A DNA stretch of 64,000 nucleotides, from contig CM035167.1 of assembly GCA_020205615.1 (NCBI GenBank), positions 26,983,130 to 27,047,129 on the forward strand. Direction: 5' to 3'. Made by a program: the position numbers and the translations under genes. Shown piece after piece: positions 10,466 to 22,740 of this stretch; within the stretch, counting starts at the first letter, position 1; the number at the start of each line of letters is the position of its first letter. Under the pieces are notes generated by a model, which saw only the letters and a list, made by a program, of their open reading frames with translations, did no database searches and was not told where the DNA came from. The stretch is from Panax quinquefolius. Lineage: Eukaryota > Streptophyta > Magnoliopsida > Apiales > Araliaceae.

Positions 10466-12394
10466 TGGGAACGCGGATAGTTGGTAATAGAAAATTTTAA
10501 TTATTCCGCAAATTTCAATGGTTGTATTATCATTTAACAATGTAAAATTAGAGGTTGAATGTATTATTAACGACCGAAGTCGAAAATTAAATTGTATGAA
10601 TTTTGGGGTCGTTACAGTTGGTATCAAAGATGTAGGTTATAAACCTTAGGTAGGAGCACCGTAGGCTATAACCTTAGAGAAGGAAGGTGAAGATAATGAA
10701 AGAATAAGCTCAAGAAGAGTTTGAACAATAAGAAGTAATTTAAGAAATTTATATAGAAGGGATTAAAGCATGCGTGAAATGATTCAAAGAAGAATCTTAT
10801 AGAGTTATAAGGAATACGAATGCAGGGTTACCCAACTTCAATAACAAGGATGTAAGGTGATAATAAATAGACAATGTCTATAAAAAGAGAATGATAAAGA
10901 AGTTAAGAATATAAAGTTATATCTATGTATGGTACAATTGTACTCTTTAGTAGTTGATGTATGGTATCTGGGCTAAACGATTCCTTCATAGAGCGGAGGT
11001 ATATACGAACTAGTAACTCGGAACCTAGTTTGTTGGTTGTTTGTGGGAAACCACTCAGTGTACCATATTGAAACTGTTAGAGACTCGATGTGTACCAAGT
11101 GTTGAAAATGGGAACGCGGATAGTTGGTAATAGAAAATTTTAATTATTCCGCAAATTTTAATGGTTGTATTATCATTTAACGATGTAAAATTAGAGGTTG
11201 AATGTATTATTAACGACCGAAGTCGAGAATTAAATTGTATGAATTTTGGTGTCGTTACAGTTGGTATCAAAGATGTAGGTTATAAACCTTAGGTAGGAGC
11301 ACCGTAGGCTATAACCTTAGAGAAGGAAGGTGAAGACAATGAAAGAATAAGCTCAAGAAGTGTTTAAACAATAAGAAGTAATTTAAGAAATTTATATAGA
11401 AGGGTTTAAAGCATGCGTGAAATGATTCAAAGAAGAATCTTATAGAGTTATAAGGAATACGAATGTGGGGTTACCCAACTTCAATAATAAGGATGTAAGG
11501 TGATAATAAATAGACGATGTCTATAAAAAGAGAATGATAAAGAAGTTAAGAATAGAAAGTTATATCTATGTATGGTACAATTGTACTCTTTAGTAGTTGA
11601 TGTATGGTATCTGGGCTAAACGATTCCTTCATAGAGCGGAGGTATATACGAACTAGTAACTCGGAACCTAGTTTGTTGGTTGTTTGTGGGAAACCACTCA
11701 GTGTACCATATTGAAACTGTTAGAGACTCGATGTGTACCAAGTGTAGAAAATGGGAACGCAGATAGTTGGTAATAGAAAATTTTAATTATTCCGCAAATT
11801 TTAATGGTTGTATTATCATTTAACGATGTAAAATTAGAGGTTGAATGTATTATTAACGACCGATGTCGAGAACTAAATTGTATGAATTTTGGGGTCGTTA
11901 CAGTTGGTATCAAAGATGTAGGTTATAAACCTTAGGTAGGAGCACCGTAGGCTATAACCTTAGAGAAGGAAGGTGAAGATAATGAAAGAATAAGCTCAAG
12001 AAGAGTTTGAACAATAAGAAGTAATTTAAGAAATTTATATAGAAGGGATTAAAGCATGCGTGAAATGATTCAAAGAAGAATCTTACAGAGTTATAAGGAA
12101 TACGAATGTGGGGTTACCTAACTTCAATAATAAGGATGTAAGGTGATAATAAATAGACGATGTCTACAAAAAGTGAATGATAAAGAAGTTAAGAATAGAA
12201 AGTTATATCTATGTATAGTACAATTGTACTCTTTAGTAGTTAATGTATGGTATCTGGGCTAAATGATTCCTTCATAGAGCGGAGGTATATACGAACTAGT
12301 AACTCAAAACCTAGTTTGTTGGTTGTTTGTGGGAAACCACTCAGTGTACCATATTGAAACTATTAGAGACTCGATGTGTACCAAGTGTAGAAAA
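10466..12394 (+). repeat. 643-bp tandem triplication spanning LTR end, primer site and leader of B
   Basis: Units start at 10466, 11109 and 11752 (each TGGGAACGC) and the third ends at about 12394, giving an exact 643-bp period. Each unit contains the last 150 bp of the LTR ending in GTTACA, the primer-binding site TGGTATCAAAGA (10619, 11262, 11905) and about 490 bp of leader. The copies differ by only scattered base changes. Only the first lies at the true LTR boundary. Confidence 0.93.
10619..10630 (+). other. Primer-binding site of element B (first of three)
   Basis: TGGTATCAAAGA, two bases after the LTR end TTACA, two mismatches from the initiator Met tRNA complement. Identical sites recur at 11262 and 11905 in the tandem units. 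Confidence 0.85.
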
Positions 12395-13937
12395 TGGACA
12401 CGTGTGATGAAAATGTGGAACTCGAATGAAATGTTAAGCAATGTAAATGAAGTTAGAAAATCTTAAAGGAAGAATTGTTTTATAAACAAGAAGATTCAAA
12501 GAAGAATCTTGAAGATATATAAAGATAAGAAATGGAAATAGCCAAGATAACGAATAATGTAGTAAATGTAAAAAAAAAAAAAGAAGAAAGAATGAGGATC
12601 GTAAAACAAAACGATCATGAGTTAAGAAAAGAATTTTGAAGGGAGATGATTATAGAATAAGATCACGACGTGATCTATTTAAGTTATAAAAGAAAGATGG
12701 TATGTAATGTTTGAATGATTATAGCTTAATGCTATGAAGATGGAGTACTATGAAATAGTATGATATAACTCACGAGGAGTTATAGATGATGTGATATGAG
12801 GAATTCGTATCGAGCAAAGAGCAAGTTATAAGCAAGATAGAGTTAGGAGGGATTTCAATTGAGGACGCATATGATGGCTGAGTTGTACAAACCTTTGTAT
12901 AGGCGAGGGTTTTGTGCTTGTGCTCAGTTTATCACATTGATAATCATTGGAATGTTGGTGTCACGCTATCAATGTATATGTGGCGAAAATGTGATTCTTT
13001 TCTCATGTGTATATTTGATAGTTAAAAACTATTAAGATTAGTCAGATATTATTAGGATTAGGTGATGTTCTTAAAACTAATACATATGGTAAGTTTGTGA
13101 CTCATAATAATATGGTATGTTTTGAACCCCTCAGCGAATGGACGCCTATGGTCTGACTAGGATAAGTTCTTAAACTCATATTATTGTGGCAAGTTCCTGA
13201 ACTTCTAATGTGCGGTAAGTTTGATGAACTGGGGTATAATTAAGTGTGAATGGGGTATTAAGGATGATAGGAATAGATAGATCTATTAAGTAATGGATCA
13301 TTATAGAAAGTGGAGTTGATGGTGGAAGCATAGGTATTGTAAATTTACTAGCTATACTAGACTTTCAAAATTTATTGACTTCGTGCTGATGTTTACACTT
13401 CTATTTTCTTGAGAAAAAAAAAACATTGGATCAACTGATGGAACCAATGAGTTTTAACAACAATACTGTTATTCGTATGTCTTTGCTAATTGCTTCGGCT
13501 AGACAAAAATGATTGGGAATATATCAAAATGTATTTTATATATCATCAATGTATCAAGGAACCTGGTGCAGAGGAGATAAAAAAATGATGGAGTCATCAA
13601 TACAATATTACTTAGTGTTGGATGTGATCTAAGGATCGTCAGCCCACTATGGTATGATGTAGTATGATAAAATCACCAAATGACAGAATCCTCAACGGAC
13701 TGTAAATACAGTGCGGTATCATGACGTCATAAAAAGAATTTTGAGATTTCTTTAAGATATGAGAATACATATGTATATATGTATATGTATGTTTTGGTTG
13801 ATGTCTGAATTATTGTAGAGGTCTATGCTATTTGATTCAGCTAGACAAATATTGAAAAAAAATGCATGAAATTCAAGAGCTTCTTGAGAAGTTATGCCAA
13901 ACCAAATTGTTTTGGTGCGGATTCAGATGTTGAAAAG

Positions 13938-14310
13938 CTGAGATGCACAACCCTATTATTAGGGGTTACGCTTAGTTTATACTTTGCGCTGAAATGTTTG
14001 TGCACAATACATATAGGAAGGATTTATCCCCCTAATTACTTTGGAGTCCTTATAGTCTTATGACTGTTAAAGTTAAAGTTGAAAGATTACTTATAACTGT
14101 GGACATGGTTTGTGGTCATTAGACCCTCAGTTGAATGCTTGCACTCTAAATTCTGAGATGAACAACTCTTTTATTAGAGGTTACGCTTAGTTTACACTTT
14201 GCGCTGAAATATTTGTGCACAATACATTGTACGAAGGGCTTAACACCCCAAGTACGGAGGTCCATATATTCTTATGACTGTTAAAAGTTCAAGTCGAGAT
14301 ACTTGATAAC
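13938..14310 (+). repeat. Imperfect direct repeat, period about 215 bp
   Basis: Two copies start CTGAGATG at 13938 and 14153. Shared words are GGTTACGCTTAGTTTA, ACTTTGCGCTGAAAT, TTTGTGCACAATACAT and CTTATGACTGTTAAA. The 65-codon ORF at 13866-14063 overlaps the first copy; the second copy is not open in the same way, so I do not treat it as a gene. Confidence 0.75.
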
Positions 14311-14719
14311 CTGGGGATGTAGTTCAGCGTCTTGTGACCCCTCAGCATGATTGGATAATCTTTTAAAATCATGAATTATTCATACTACTTCCTAATTTTT
14401 GAGCAATTATGGAAGATTCTTGCTATTCTAAAAGACGAATGTGGTAAGGATGATATTCCTTAGAAAGAAGTAAGTCGTAGAATGCGACAGTGAACGATGA
14501 ATATGTTGAATAAGTGAGAAAAAGAGATTTTGAAGTGAGAAGGATATGAGTTATCAAAGAATAATGTAAAACTTTTAATAGAAAAGTTAATAATTGTAGA
14601 AAGATCTTTGTGGAAAATCTACTTTGATAGATTGAATGAATGAATAAAGTATTAACATAAAATCTACTTTGATAGATTGAATGAATAAAGATTAATAAAA
14701 TTTCGAGGATGAAATTCTT

Positions 14720-14734
14720 AGAAGAATGGGTGAA
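14720..14734 (+). other. Polypurine tract of element B
   Basis: TAGAAGAATGGGTGAA lies directly before the 3' LTR start TGTGATAACC. It would prime plus-strand DNA synthesis. Position and base content fit, although the run is broken by two T residues. Confidence 0.65.
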
Positions 14735-16066
14735 TGTGATAACCAGGATAATTATAGGTGGTGAATTACGAAGTATATTAGTTCCATGAGTGGAGTATAT
14801 GGTAGTTAAAAATGAATGAACATTTAAAAAGAATATAAAATATTTGATATATAATTGTGTTTAATTGAGGGTTATGTAATAAAACCTTAACCCTGTTGAA
14901 GAGGTGAAGTTAGTAAGATATATGTGTAGTTTATATAAATGTTGTTAAGATAATGTGTTGAAGTTATTCAACAATATTATTATGAGGAGATTTTGTGAAA
15001 TCGGGTAAGGGAGTTTTCGTTGATTCCGAGGACGGAATCCTTATAAGGAGGGAAGGATGTGACATCCCAAATTTTTAGAATTTATAAATGAGAATTTTAT
15101 AAATAAAAGTATTTTTTATGAGATATGTTGGGTGTGAGTATGTGTATGTCATATATTGTAGAATATGTGAATTGATGTAAAGAGAATGTTATATATTAAT
15201 TTTAATATATATAAATATTTAATTGAATTATTTATTGAGTTAAATAAATAAATTTTGTTTTGATTATGGAGTAATGTAATTAAGTGTAGTAGATTAATTA
15301 AATGGATATTTACTATTTAATTTAATTGATATAATAATTTTATGTTATAGTTCTAATTTAATTGAGATAATTAAATTAGATGAGTTATGTGATGATTGTT
15401 ACACGAAATTATAATTAACAAGTAAATATAATTATGTGACAATTTGATGAGGTTGATTGATGTTAAACTATTGATTAATTAAAATAATGAGTATTTGCCG
15501 AACATGGTCTTAGGCTTTTCAAGTTCAAGTTGGTGTAACCTATGTATTAACTAGTAATTAGCATATATAATAATTACTAGAAGTTACATATATTATATAT
15601 TACTGGTATTATATATTATATGTATATACTATAAGTTAGTACGTTAGTTTTAGAAAACAAACCAAAGAAAGAACGAAGAATAGAGTTAGAGAGAGTTGTC
15701 AGAGAATAAGAAGAAGACGAAGAAGAAGAAGAAGAAGAAGAAGAAGAAGAAGAAGAAGAAGAAGAAGAAGAAGGGAAAGCTTTGAGAAGACAAAACAAGC
15801 CCCATCATCATCATCATCTCCATCTCTCTCTTAAATTCATACTAATAAGGTTATAATCTAAATTCCTTGTTTTAATTATATTTTTATGTTCTTCATAATG
15901 TAGTTCTCTGATAATTGAATTATGGTGAAAATTGAAGAACATGATGGATATGTATATAAATTGTGTTCATAACATGCCTATATATGAATTTTATGCGTAA
16001 GTTTGTAGTTTAATTGGTATTCCTATGATGAATATGAAGAATTAAAAAGTCACAGTGAAAGTATTT

Positions 16067-16129
<63 letters not shown>

Positions 16130-18238
16130 AAAACCAAATTTCATGGTTGATTGCTAGTTGTTGTGTAAATTAATATGCTTAGAAACTAGTTAATTGTGAT
16201 TAGAATTGTGTGAATTGGTTTCAAAACAAATTCATAGTGTTAAATTTTGTCAAGAACACTGACAATCGTAGTTTCTTTGATTTTTACAAAATTAAGAGTT
16301 TTAAATGAGGTATTGCGATGTCTATATGTGTTGTAAACATGTTAAAAGGTATAGATATTACTTTTGTATAGTTGTATATGCAAACTATTTGCTGAAAGTT
16401 GAATTCATTGTAGAGAATTAAGCCAATTTGGCTTTTTCCGCAAGTTATAAAAGCTGTCAAAGTGGTTCTGTATGGCCTTGTGATCGCGTGCAGTCGGAAG
16501 TTAGGCAAAAAAATGCTTTTTAAAATGAGAACTTATGGGAGATAATATGTAATAGTTATAAAGCATGTTAGAAATGTTAATGGGTTAATAATGGGTTATA
16601 TTAATAAAATATATAATGAGTAATTATAAATTGAATAATTATAATTATAGTAAAGGTCTAATTTAAATGGTAATTTAGTTAAATTGTCATGAATATAGTT
16701 TGATTGATTATAATCAAAGTAAATGTTTAAACTTGAAGTATAATTTGTTTAGTTACAACTTAATATGTGATTATAATTTGGAATAATTATAATTGAGGTA
16801 AATGTGTAATTTAAATTATAATTCATTTAATTATAATTTATTTAACGAGGACATGAATTTAAATTGATGGTTTAATTTAAATTATAATTGGTTTAAATTA
16901 TAATTGATTTATTAGAAGTTAATTAAATTATAATCTATGTAATTATAATTTAATAAATGCATGTTTAATTATTTAATTATAGTTTAATAAATGCATGATT
17001 AATTATAAATGGTAAATTATTGAATTATGCATGATGTAGATTAATTATGAATTATAATTTATTTAATTATAATTTGTTTAATTAGAGTAATGATTTAAAT
17101 CAGATTGTAAATTGTGTAATTATAATTTGATTAGTAAGATGTAATTTGATTAGTTATGATTAAAGTGGATGTTTAAATTATAATTTATTCAATTATAATT
17201 TAATATGAGTATGTAATTATTAATTGATTAATTATATGAGATGTAATATGATTATGTGATGTGATTAATTATGTGGTAATTAATTATTAATGTAATAGTT
17301 AATGAGGAATGAGTTAACCTAGATTGGTTAACTAACGATGAGATTAGCTATGTAATAATTAACTTATATCGTCAATTATACATGTGGTTAGACAGCGAGT
17401 GTCAAACGAGTAAATGTAAAAGAACTTGAAAGTGTAAATTAAAAAGTATAAAGTAAAAGTTACTTAGACATTTGATAAGCGTTGCTAGGTGACTAATAAT
17501 TTATGTGTATGGTAATACGTTATGTAGGATTCATGAAGCAGATTATATTAAGCTATTTTTTGGTATTTGGTAATCTACAAGGCATGCAAGTTCTTTCGGT
17601 TACTATTTTCTCTATGAACTTGATTATGTTATGAACTGTATTGCAAAGAGCATGCTATGTTATATAAATGTTGCAAGCCTGAAATGTGAAAGTCAATTTA
17701 TGACTACACCGATTTAGAAATATTGATTGAATAAGGAACTCAATCTTTATATTTGTTATGTGATTAAATCATGTATGCCATTTTACTATAATATTATGAG
17801 ATGTATGTTGAGTTTGATAATTAGTGCTACGTGATGCATGTAAACTGTTAGTTCTTGTTGGGCTGTCGAGCTCAACCTTGCAAATAACCACTTTTGCAGG
17901 TTCAAGATTCAAGGTAAAGTTATGTGATACTTTAAGATTTACACACTTTGGTTGTGTTATTATTATTTGAACCATGTTTAGGGTTCCAAATAATGTATTA
18001 ATGTTGAATTGTAATATCGTTTCGCGATGTAAACTATTGTAGTATTAAATTGTTTTTGAGATATTTAGATGTAAAGGTTGAAGGTTTTGGGAACGCGGAT
18101 AGTTGGTAATAGAAAATTTTAATTATTCCGCAAATTTCAATGATTGTATTATCATTTAACGATGTAAAATTAGAGGTTGAATGTATTATTAACGACTGAA
18201 GTCGAGAATTATATTGTATGAATTTTGGGGTCGTTATA
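14735..18238 (+). mobile_element. 3' LTR of element B
   Basis: It starts TGTGATAACC and ends GGGGTCGTTATA, adjoining the TSD GTATT at 18239-18243. Like the 5' copy it includes the 323-bp leading segment (14735-15057) with an embedded polypurine tract. The site of the two foldbacks is a simple AT run (about 16070-16122). The core TTGGGCTGTCGAGCTCA is at about 17859. Confidence 0.88.
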
Positions 18239-18850
18239 GTATTCATCACATAAAGGAGGTAGAGTTCATCAAGCTGGAGTAGAACAATATGACCGTATCG
18301 CAGTACGAAGCTAAGTTTGTAGAGTTATCCCGATTTATGTCCCACTTGGTTGATAATGAGGAGAGAATGACGCGGATGTTTCTAAGAAGTTTGAAACCCT
18401 ACATCAATATCTAATTTCTCACAAACTGTGTTTATATTCAGATGTTGTAAATAGGGCTCAGTTATTGAAGCGCGATAACGAGTCAACCTAACCAAGAGAA
18501 AGCAGCTAGCAAAATGATAATACCAGTGGTAGTAGTCATCGAAGCGGTGACAACAATTGTGGAGGGAATCAACATGCCAGAAATGGTAACCACTTCGGTG
18601 GTAATCATGGCCAAGATAGTAAAAGTGGACATTTCAAGAAGAGGAGATTCAACAATGATGGAAAGACGTCAGCACCAACACCCATTGTTAAGGAAGGATA
18701 ACGACCACCTATCATATGCCTCAAATGCGGAGGGGAGGGACACATTAGTCCAAACTGTGCACAACAGTCCAAAACATGTTATAATTGTGGAAGAGAAGGT
18801 CACCTAGCTAGATTTTGTCGTACAGGGAAGTCAAGTCCAGTTGAAACGGT
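18239..18850 (+). pseudogene. gag of element A, C-terminal part with two CCHC zinc knuckles
   Basis: It resumes the frame broken at 6684. The words EVEFIKLE, MTVSQYEAKFVELSRF and MFLRSLKP are typical of the end of the gypsy capsid domain; stops interrupt it near 18270 and 18410. A Gly/Asn/Arg-rich linker region follows in a shifted frame. Two nucleocapsid knuckles, CLKCGGEGHISPNC and CYNCGREGHLARFC (C-x2-C-x4-H-x4-C), lie at about 18715-18815 and would bind genomic RNA. The ORF at 18514-18807 is an out-of-frame shadow of this region. Confidence 0.88.
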
Positions 18851-19480
18851 GACACCAAATGTCATCCCAGATAAGTCAATACAAGTAGTTCAAGGGAGAA
18901 TGTTTGTTGTGACCTCCCAGAAAGCAAGGAACCCGAACGAGGTGATCACGGGTAAGCTTATCATAAACTCTAGTGAAGTATATACCTTATTTGATATCGA
19001 TTCTACCCATTCTTTTATTTATCCTACTTGCGCTTAACGTTTAAATTTTACTCCGGAGAAATTAGACTTTGACTTATCTGTTGAAACTCCGTTGGGAGAA
19101 ACCTTCATTACATCCACTATTTATAAGTCTTGTTTGGTTCAAATCGGTACCCTCACATTACCTGTTGATCTTATTTCCTTAAAAATACTTGCGTTTGACG
19201 TAATTCTAGGGATTGATTGGTTAATTACTCATCATGCAAATATTAATTATTTTCGTAAGGTTGTTAGCTTTCATATTCCTAACCAACCTATTATGTGAAT
19301 TCAAGCAACCAAACCATTAAAATCAATCACTGTCATCTCAAGCCATAAAACTATTCGTTTATTGAAAAACGGATGTCAAGCTTTCTTAGCTCATGTCACA
19401 TATTTAAACAAAAATACGTCAGTTTTGAATGATATTTCTATTGTTAATAAATTTCCTGAATTATTCCCTGAAGAACTTCC
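18851..19480 (+). pseudogene. Aspartic protease region of element A pol (broken)
   Basis: Retroviral-type aspartic protease, which would cut the Gag-Pol polyprotein. Visible pieces are QGRMFVVT and VITGKLIINS, the active-site stretch TLFDIDSTHSFIY (about 18985-19015), then, after stops, FDVILGIDWL near 19195, the second conserved protease block. The usual Asp-Ser/Thr-Gly triad reads Asp-Ile-Asp, so the enzyme would be inactive. Stops near 19037 and 19298 break the frame. It continues toward the reverse transcriptase with NKFPELFPEELP and is cut at 19480 by copia element D. TSD CTTCC at 19476-19480 pairs with CTTCT at 28848-28852. Confidence 0.85.
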
Positions 19481-21362
19481 TGTGAGGTTTGTAATATTCA
19501 TAACGCAATCAAATTGCATAAAAAGTGCGGAAGCGTGTAAAAATCAGAGTTTAAAATTTTTACAAACCATATACCCGGATCACCCTTTATGCACAATTAT
19601 TAATTAAACGAAAAAGATAACGAATGAGAATCATACCCTTGAAGATCGAGCTTCCTCAGGTACAAGTTCACCTCCAATCCTTTTCGCGTTCAACTTGAAT
19701 CCACCGGGTTTGGTTCCTTTCTTTGATCAACGTTAGCCACCCAAATGTTTGGCCTCTAGAGGTGATCCACCAAGGAAGAAGAAAATTCAAGAAGATGGGT
19801 GTTATGGCTAACCCTAGTTTTCTATCTCTATAGAAAAAGGGTACTCTCCAACAAATTGGAATTATTACGTTGTAAAAGTCAACAACCCCCACCACCCATA
19901 ATAAGACTCCTCTTATTTATAGATGTGGGCAACCCATCTTAATAATTAAGGAATTGAGTTTTATTTAATTAATTAAATTCTTTTAATTAATTAAGCTCCC
20001 TAATCTTATTAGGGATAATTAATTAAACTCTTTTAATTAATTTAACCTCCTAATCTTATTAGGAATAAATGAGAGTACTTATATTAAATTAATTCCTAAA
20101 CTCTTTTAGAAATTAAAATAATAATAATTGTAATAATATTAATAAGACTCCTCTTATTAATTTATATTTAATATTTCTAAAATATTAAATAATAAATATT
20201 AAGCTATTTAATTTATTCTATCACCATAGATTAAATTAAATATACATAACATATTATTACGATTATGCCATTAACTTCTTAAATAATTATTCTTCCTTTT
20301 ATGGTGTGACCCTTTAGGTTCTCCATATTAAACCTAAGGTTGTGAATAAATCAATTAGAACAATTTAATCTTATTTAAATAAATAAATTAAACAATTAAT
20401 TTATTTAAATAAATAATATTTATTCTACAATAGGGATAAGCCTCCCTAGCGATCAACGACTTTCCGGATAATATAGATTTCAACATTAATCATTAAAGAA
20501 CCTTTGAGTAAATAGTTACCGTGACAATTCAATCCTTCCACCATACAATGTCCCAATTAAATATAAGACATGGAATTACCGTCAAGTCTTATTTTATTTA
20601 ATTATATGTATTTCGATCCTTAAATGCACAACTCAAATAATGCAAATTAGAAACTCCTTTCTAATTTTATTACCTTTGGCCAAGGACTCTTTGGGTTGTC
20701 ATTTATCGAATCACATAGGACATTCTCTTCTTTTATTAGAAGTGGTAGATTCTTTATTGATCATACATTATCTCCATGTACAACTTATTATACCCAAGCA
20801 TACCCTTTGATATACCCTAAGGGTTTTAAGGAATAAGTCAAAGTATAACTCATCATACACAAGATACTATGATGATCTCAAGTCCAAGGATTACTTCAGA
20901 CTACTATCACTACAGAATTCCTATTGACGAGCAAATAAAACTCCATTAGGTATTCCTTAGCGAGCCACGCTCAAATGAACTTATTCTCTAATAAGCACCT
21001 ACATACTTGCTTTAGTGTCTCCACACAAATGATGATGAGATCAATCATCCTCATCCAATGAGCAAGCAACGTATGTACCAATCTATCCGGATTCACTAAT
21101 CCCCAATTTAGTAATCCAACGATTGGGAACTATTTTAGTTTTAAGCTTTCTAAGAATTTAGATCTCATTAGAATGATCATCATCATTATTCTAAAAGCAT
21201 TGCTTAAAACTATGGGTTTATCACATATTATAAAACAAAGATCAACGTAGATAATTAAAAGCCTTTAATAAATTAATACTTTTTATTAATAAATGAATAA
21301 GATTGTTACAAAGTATATGCTTTATCATCAAACATGATTGGCTTGTGTGCATACTACTTTCA
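19481..21362 (-). mobile_element. 3' LTR of element D
   Basis: 1,882 bp, matching the right LTR and solo LTR C. Its plus-strand left edge is TGTGAGGTTTGTAAT (mutated TGTTAGGTTTGTAAT) and its right edge is TACTACTTTCA, next to the copia-type polypurine tract. Confidence 0.92.
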
Positions 21363-21377
21363 ATCTCCCACTTGCAC
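21363..21377 (-). other. Polypurine tract of element D
   Basis: On the minus strand it reads GTGCAAGTGGGAGAT next to the LTR start, the same tract as in element E (GTGCAAGTGGGAGAC at 48239-48253). It would prime plus-strand synthesis. Confidence 0.88.
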
Positions 21378-21429
21378 TAAAGCCAATCGTCATGGTAACT
21401 CATACTCTTCTTCTCTAAGTGACGATTAT

Positions 21430-22740
21430 CCTGCTGTTGGATAAGCTTTAGTTAATGGATATGTAATGTTGTTTATGAGAGTCCACTATCTCTATAGTGA
21501 TTTCCCATCTTCCAATGATTCTTATAATCAAATGAAAGTGCCACAATACATGTTTAGATCTAAGATGAGACTTAGGAACTATTCCTAGTTCTGTAATGAA
21601 CTTTTAATCCAAACAATCAACTTGTAGCTTCATTTATAGCTATATACTTTGTCTTTATTACTAAACCAGCAACTCTTTGCTGTTTGGAACCTTTTCTATT
21701 CACTGCACCACTGTTCAAGGTAACACTTTACCTTAAAGTGGATTTTCGATCGTCTTAGTCCGTCGAAAACTTGAGTGCGTCAAAGCCCTCTAGTTTTAAT
21801 TCGGACCCACCATGTATGCTCACATCCTTAGTGTCTTGGGTTAAGAACTTTAAGATGTTTTTCATCGACTCACGCGTTGAACTTCTCCGTAATATGATCG
21901 ATCAACATCGTGTCTCGTATATTTCATTGCATACATGATTGTCACTCATGCGATCTCTCTTCTTTGGAGTCTATGGGGACTATTAAGAGAGATACACTCC
22001 ATAGCTCATCTACATGAGACATCTCTTAGAGTTTTCCATGCTAAACAACTTTAGCATCAAATGAATATACGTTCCTTGGGTTAAGTCGAGCATCCTTTTA
22101 AATCTATCTATATAGATTTTATCCCCAATTAAGATACTCTTCCCAAACCATTCATGGAGGAATGTTTAGACAACTTTATCTTTACTGATTGTAGCATTGG
22201 TATGTCATTCCTTATCCGTAGTATATCAATATATAATACTAGAAATGTCACGACGCTCCCAATCGACCCTTTTGTACACACTAGAATTCTTACCTCATCG
22301 TATGTAACTCTACGGATCATCATCTTCTATGATGCGTACTCTCATCATCATCATCCATGATGAATCCATACCTCCTAGGTATCTTCGGTACTATTCCAGA
22401 TTTATGATTCGGTTGTGGTACAATAGGTCTATCTATAGGTTCCTCTTATTTGACTTATAGTGTTTTGTGGTTCTTGAACTCTTCAAGATCTATTATCCTC
22501 CCACTAGCCCTTTTTAATGATAAACACCTTTATCTTAGAAGGCAGGGTGTCTCTCAATAAACACCTTTAGCTATGTAGGATTATAGAACATATGCCCCAA
22601 ACTTACTTTAGGATGTCCCACAAATCGACACTTGTCAAATCTTGTCCCAAGCTTATCCTTTTGAAACCTTTTCACATAAGTTGGACAACCCCTTATCTTA
22701 ACATACTTAAGATTAGGAATCCTCCCATCCATAACTTTTA
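21430..22740 (-). pseudogene. Reverse transcriptase / RNase H relic of element D
   Basis: On the minus strand, pieces align in order with the pol of element E: PNLKYVKIRGCPTYVKRF and DKLGTRFDKCRFVGHPK (end of integrase, about 22640-22740), DKIYIDRFKRMLDLTQ and TYIHLM (about 22040-22110, matching RIYRDRSRKMLGLSQ of E), and QTAKS with KVYSY and AVWI-like words near 21450-21690 (RNase H). The YVDD-bearing core is not recognisable; most of the palm domain is deleted. Stops and frameshifts are frequent. Confidence 0.7.

Larger units (their letters stand above)
6685..10616 (+). mobile_element. 5' LTR of element B
   Basis: It matches 14735-18238 along its length apart from the inserted block at about 8030-8475. 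The first 323 bp (6685-7007) end in a second polypurine-like tract, AAGGAGGGAAGGA, followed by TGTGACATCCC at 7008, which itself looks like an LTR start. The right end is GGGGTCGTTACA at 10616. It holds (GAA)n and (CAT)n runs near 7660-7762, a long AATTATAATT-rich region, and the core TTGGGTTGTCGAGCTCA near 10237. Confidence 0.88.
12395..14734 (+). mobile_element. Non-coding internal region of element B
   Basis: No recognisable gag, protease or pol remains; ORFs are short and random-looking. About 12600-13230 matches element F (575-1501, opposite strand). Minor direct repeats occur: the block around CTGAGATG at 13938 recurs at 14153, with TTACGCTTAGTTTA and TTTGCGCTGAAAT in both, and CTACTTTGATAGATTGAATG occurs twice near 14620 and 14662. 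Confidence 0.8.
6685..18238 (+). mobile_element. Element B: LARD-like non-autonomous LTR retrotransposon
   Basis: It begins TGTGATAACCCGG and ends GGGGTCGTTATA (mutated TTACA), with TSD GTATT on both sides, inside the gag of A. LTRs are 3,932 bp (6685-10616) and 3,504 bp (14735-18238); much of the length difference comes from two foldback sequences in the 5' copy. The internal region of about 4.1 kb has a primer-binding site and polypurine tract but no gag or pol, the definition of a large retrotransposon derivative that depends on proteins from another element. The primer site, the LTR core and the end motif resemble those of element A, so a Tekay-like helper is plausible. Confidence 0.88.

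Noticed and set aside
10376..11913. Three near-identical minus-strand ORFs beginning MIPTVTTPKF
   Set aside because: They are antisense readings of the LTR end repeated in the 643-bp triplication (a fourth copy is at the 3' LTR, 18034-18249); no domain, and the repetition is explained by the repeat itself.
10466..12394. CRISPR-like or satellite array
   Set aside because: Only three units of 643 bp, each holding an LTR end and primer site; it is a tandem duplication inside a retroelement.
15616..15798. Minus-strand ORF with a poly-Ser tract
   Set aside because: Reverse reading of the (GAA)n run in the B 3' LTR.
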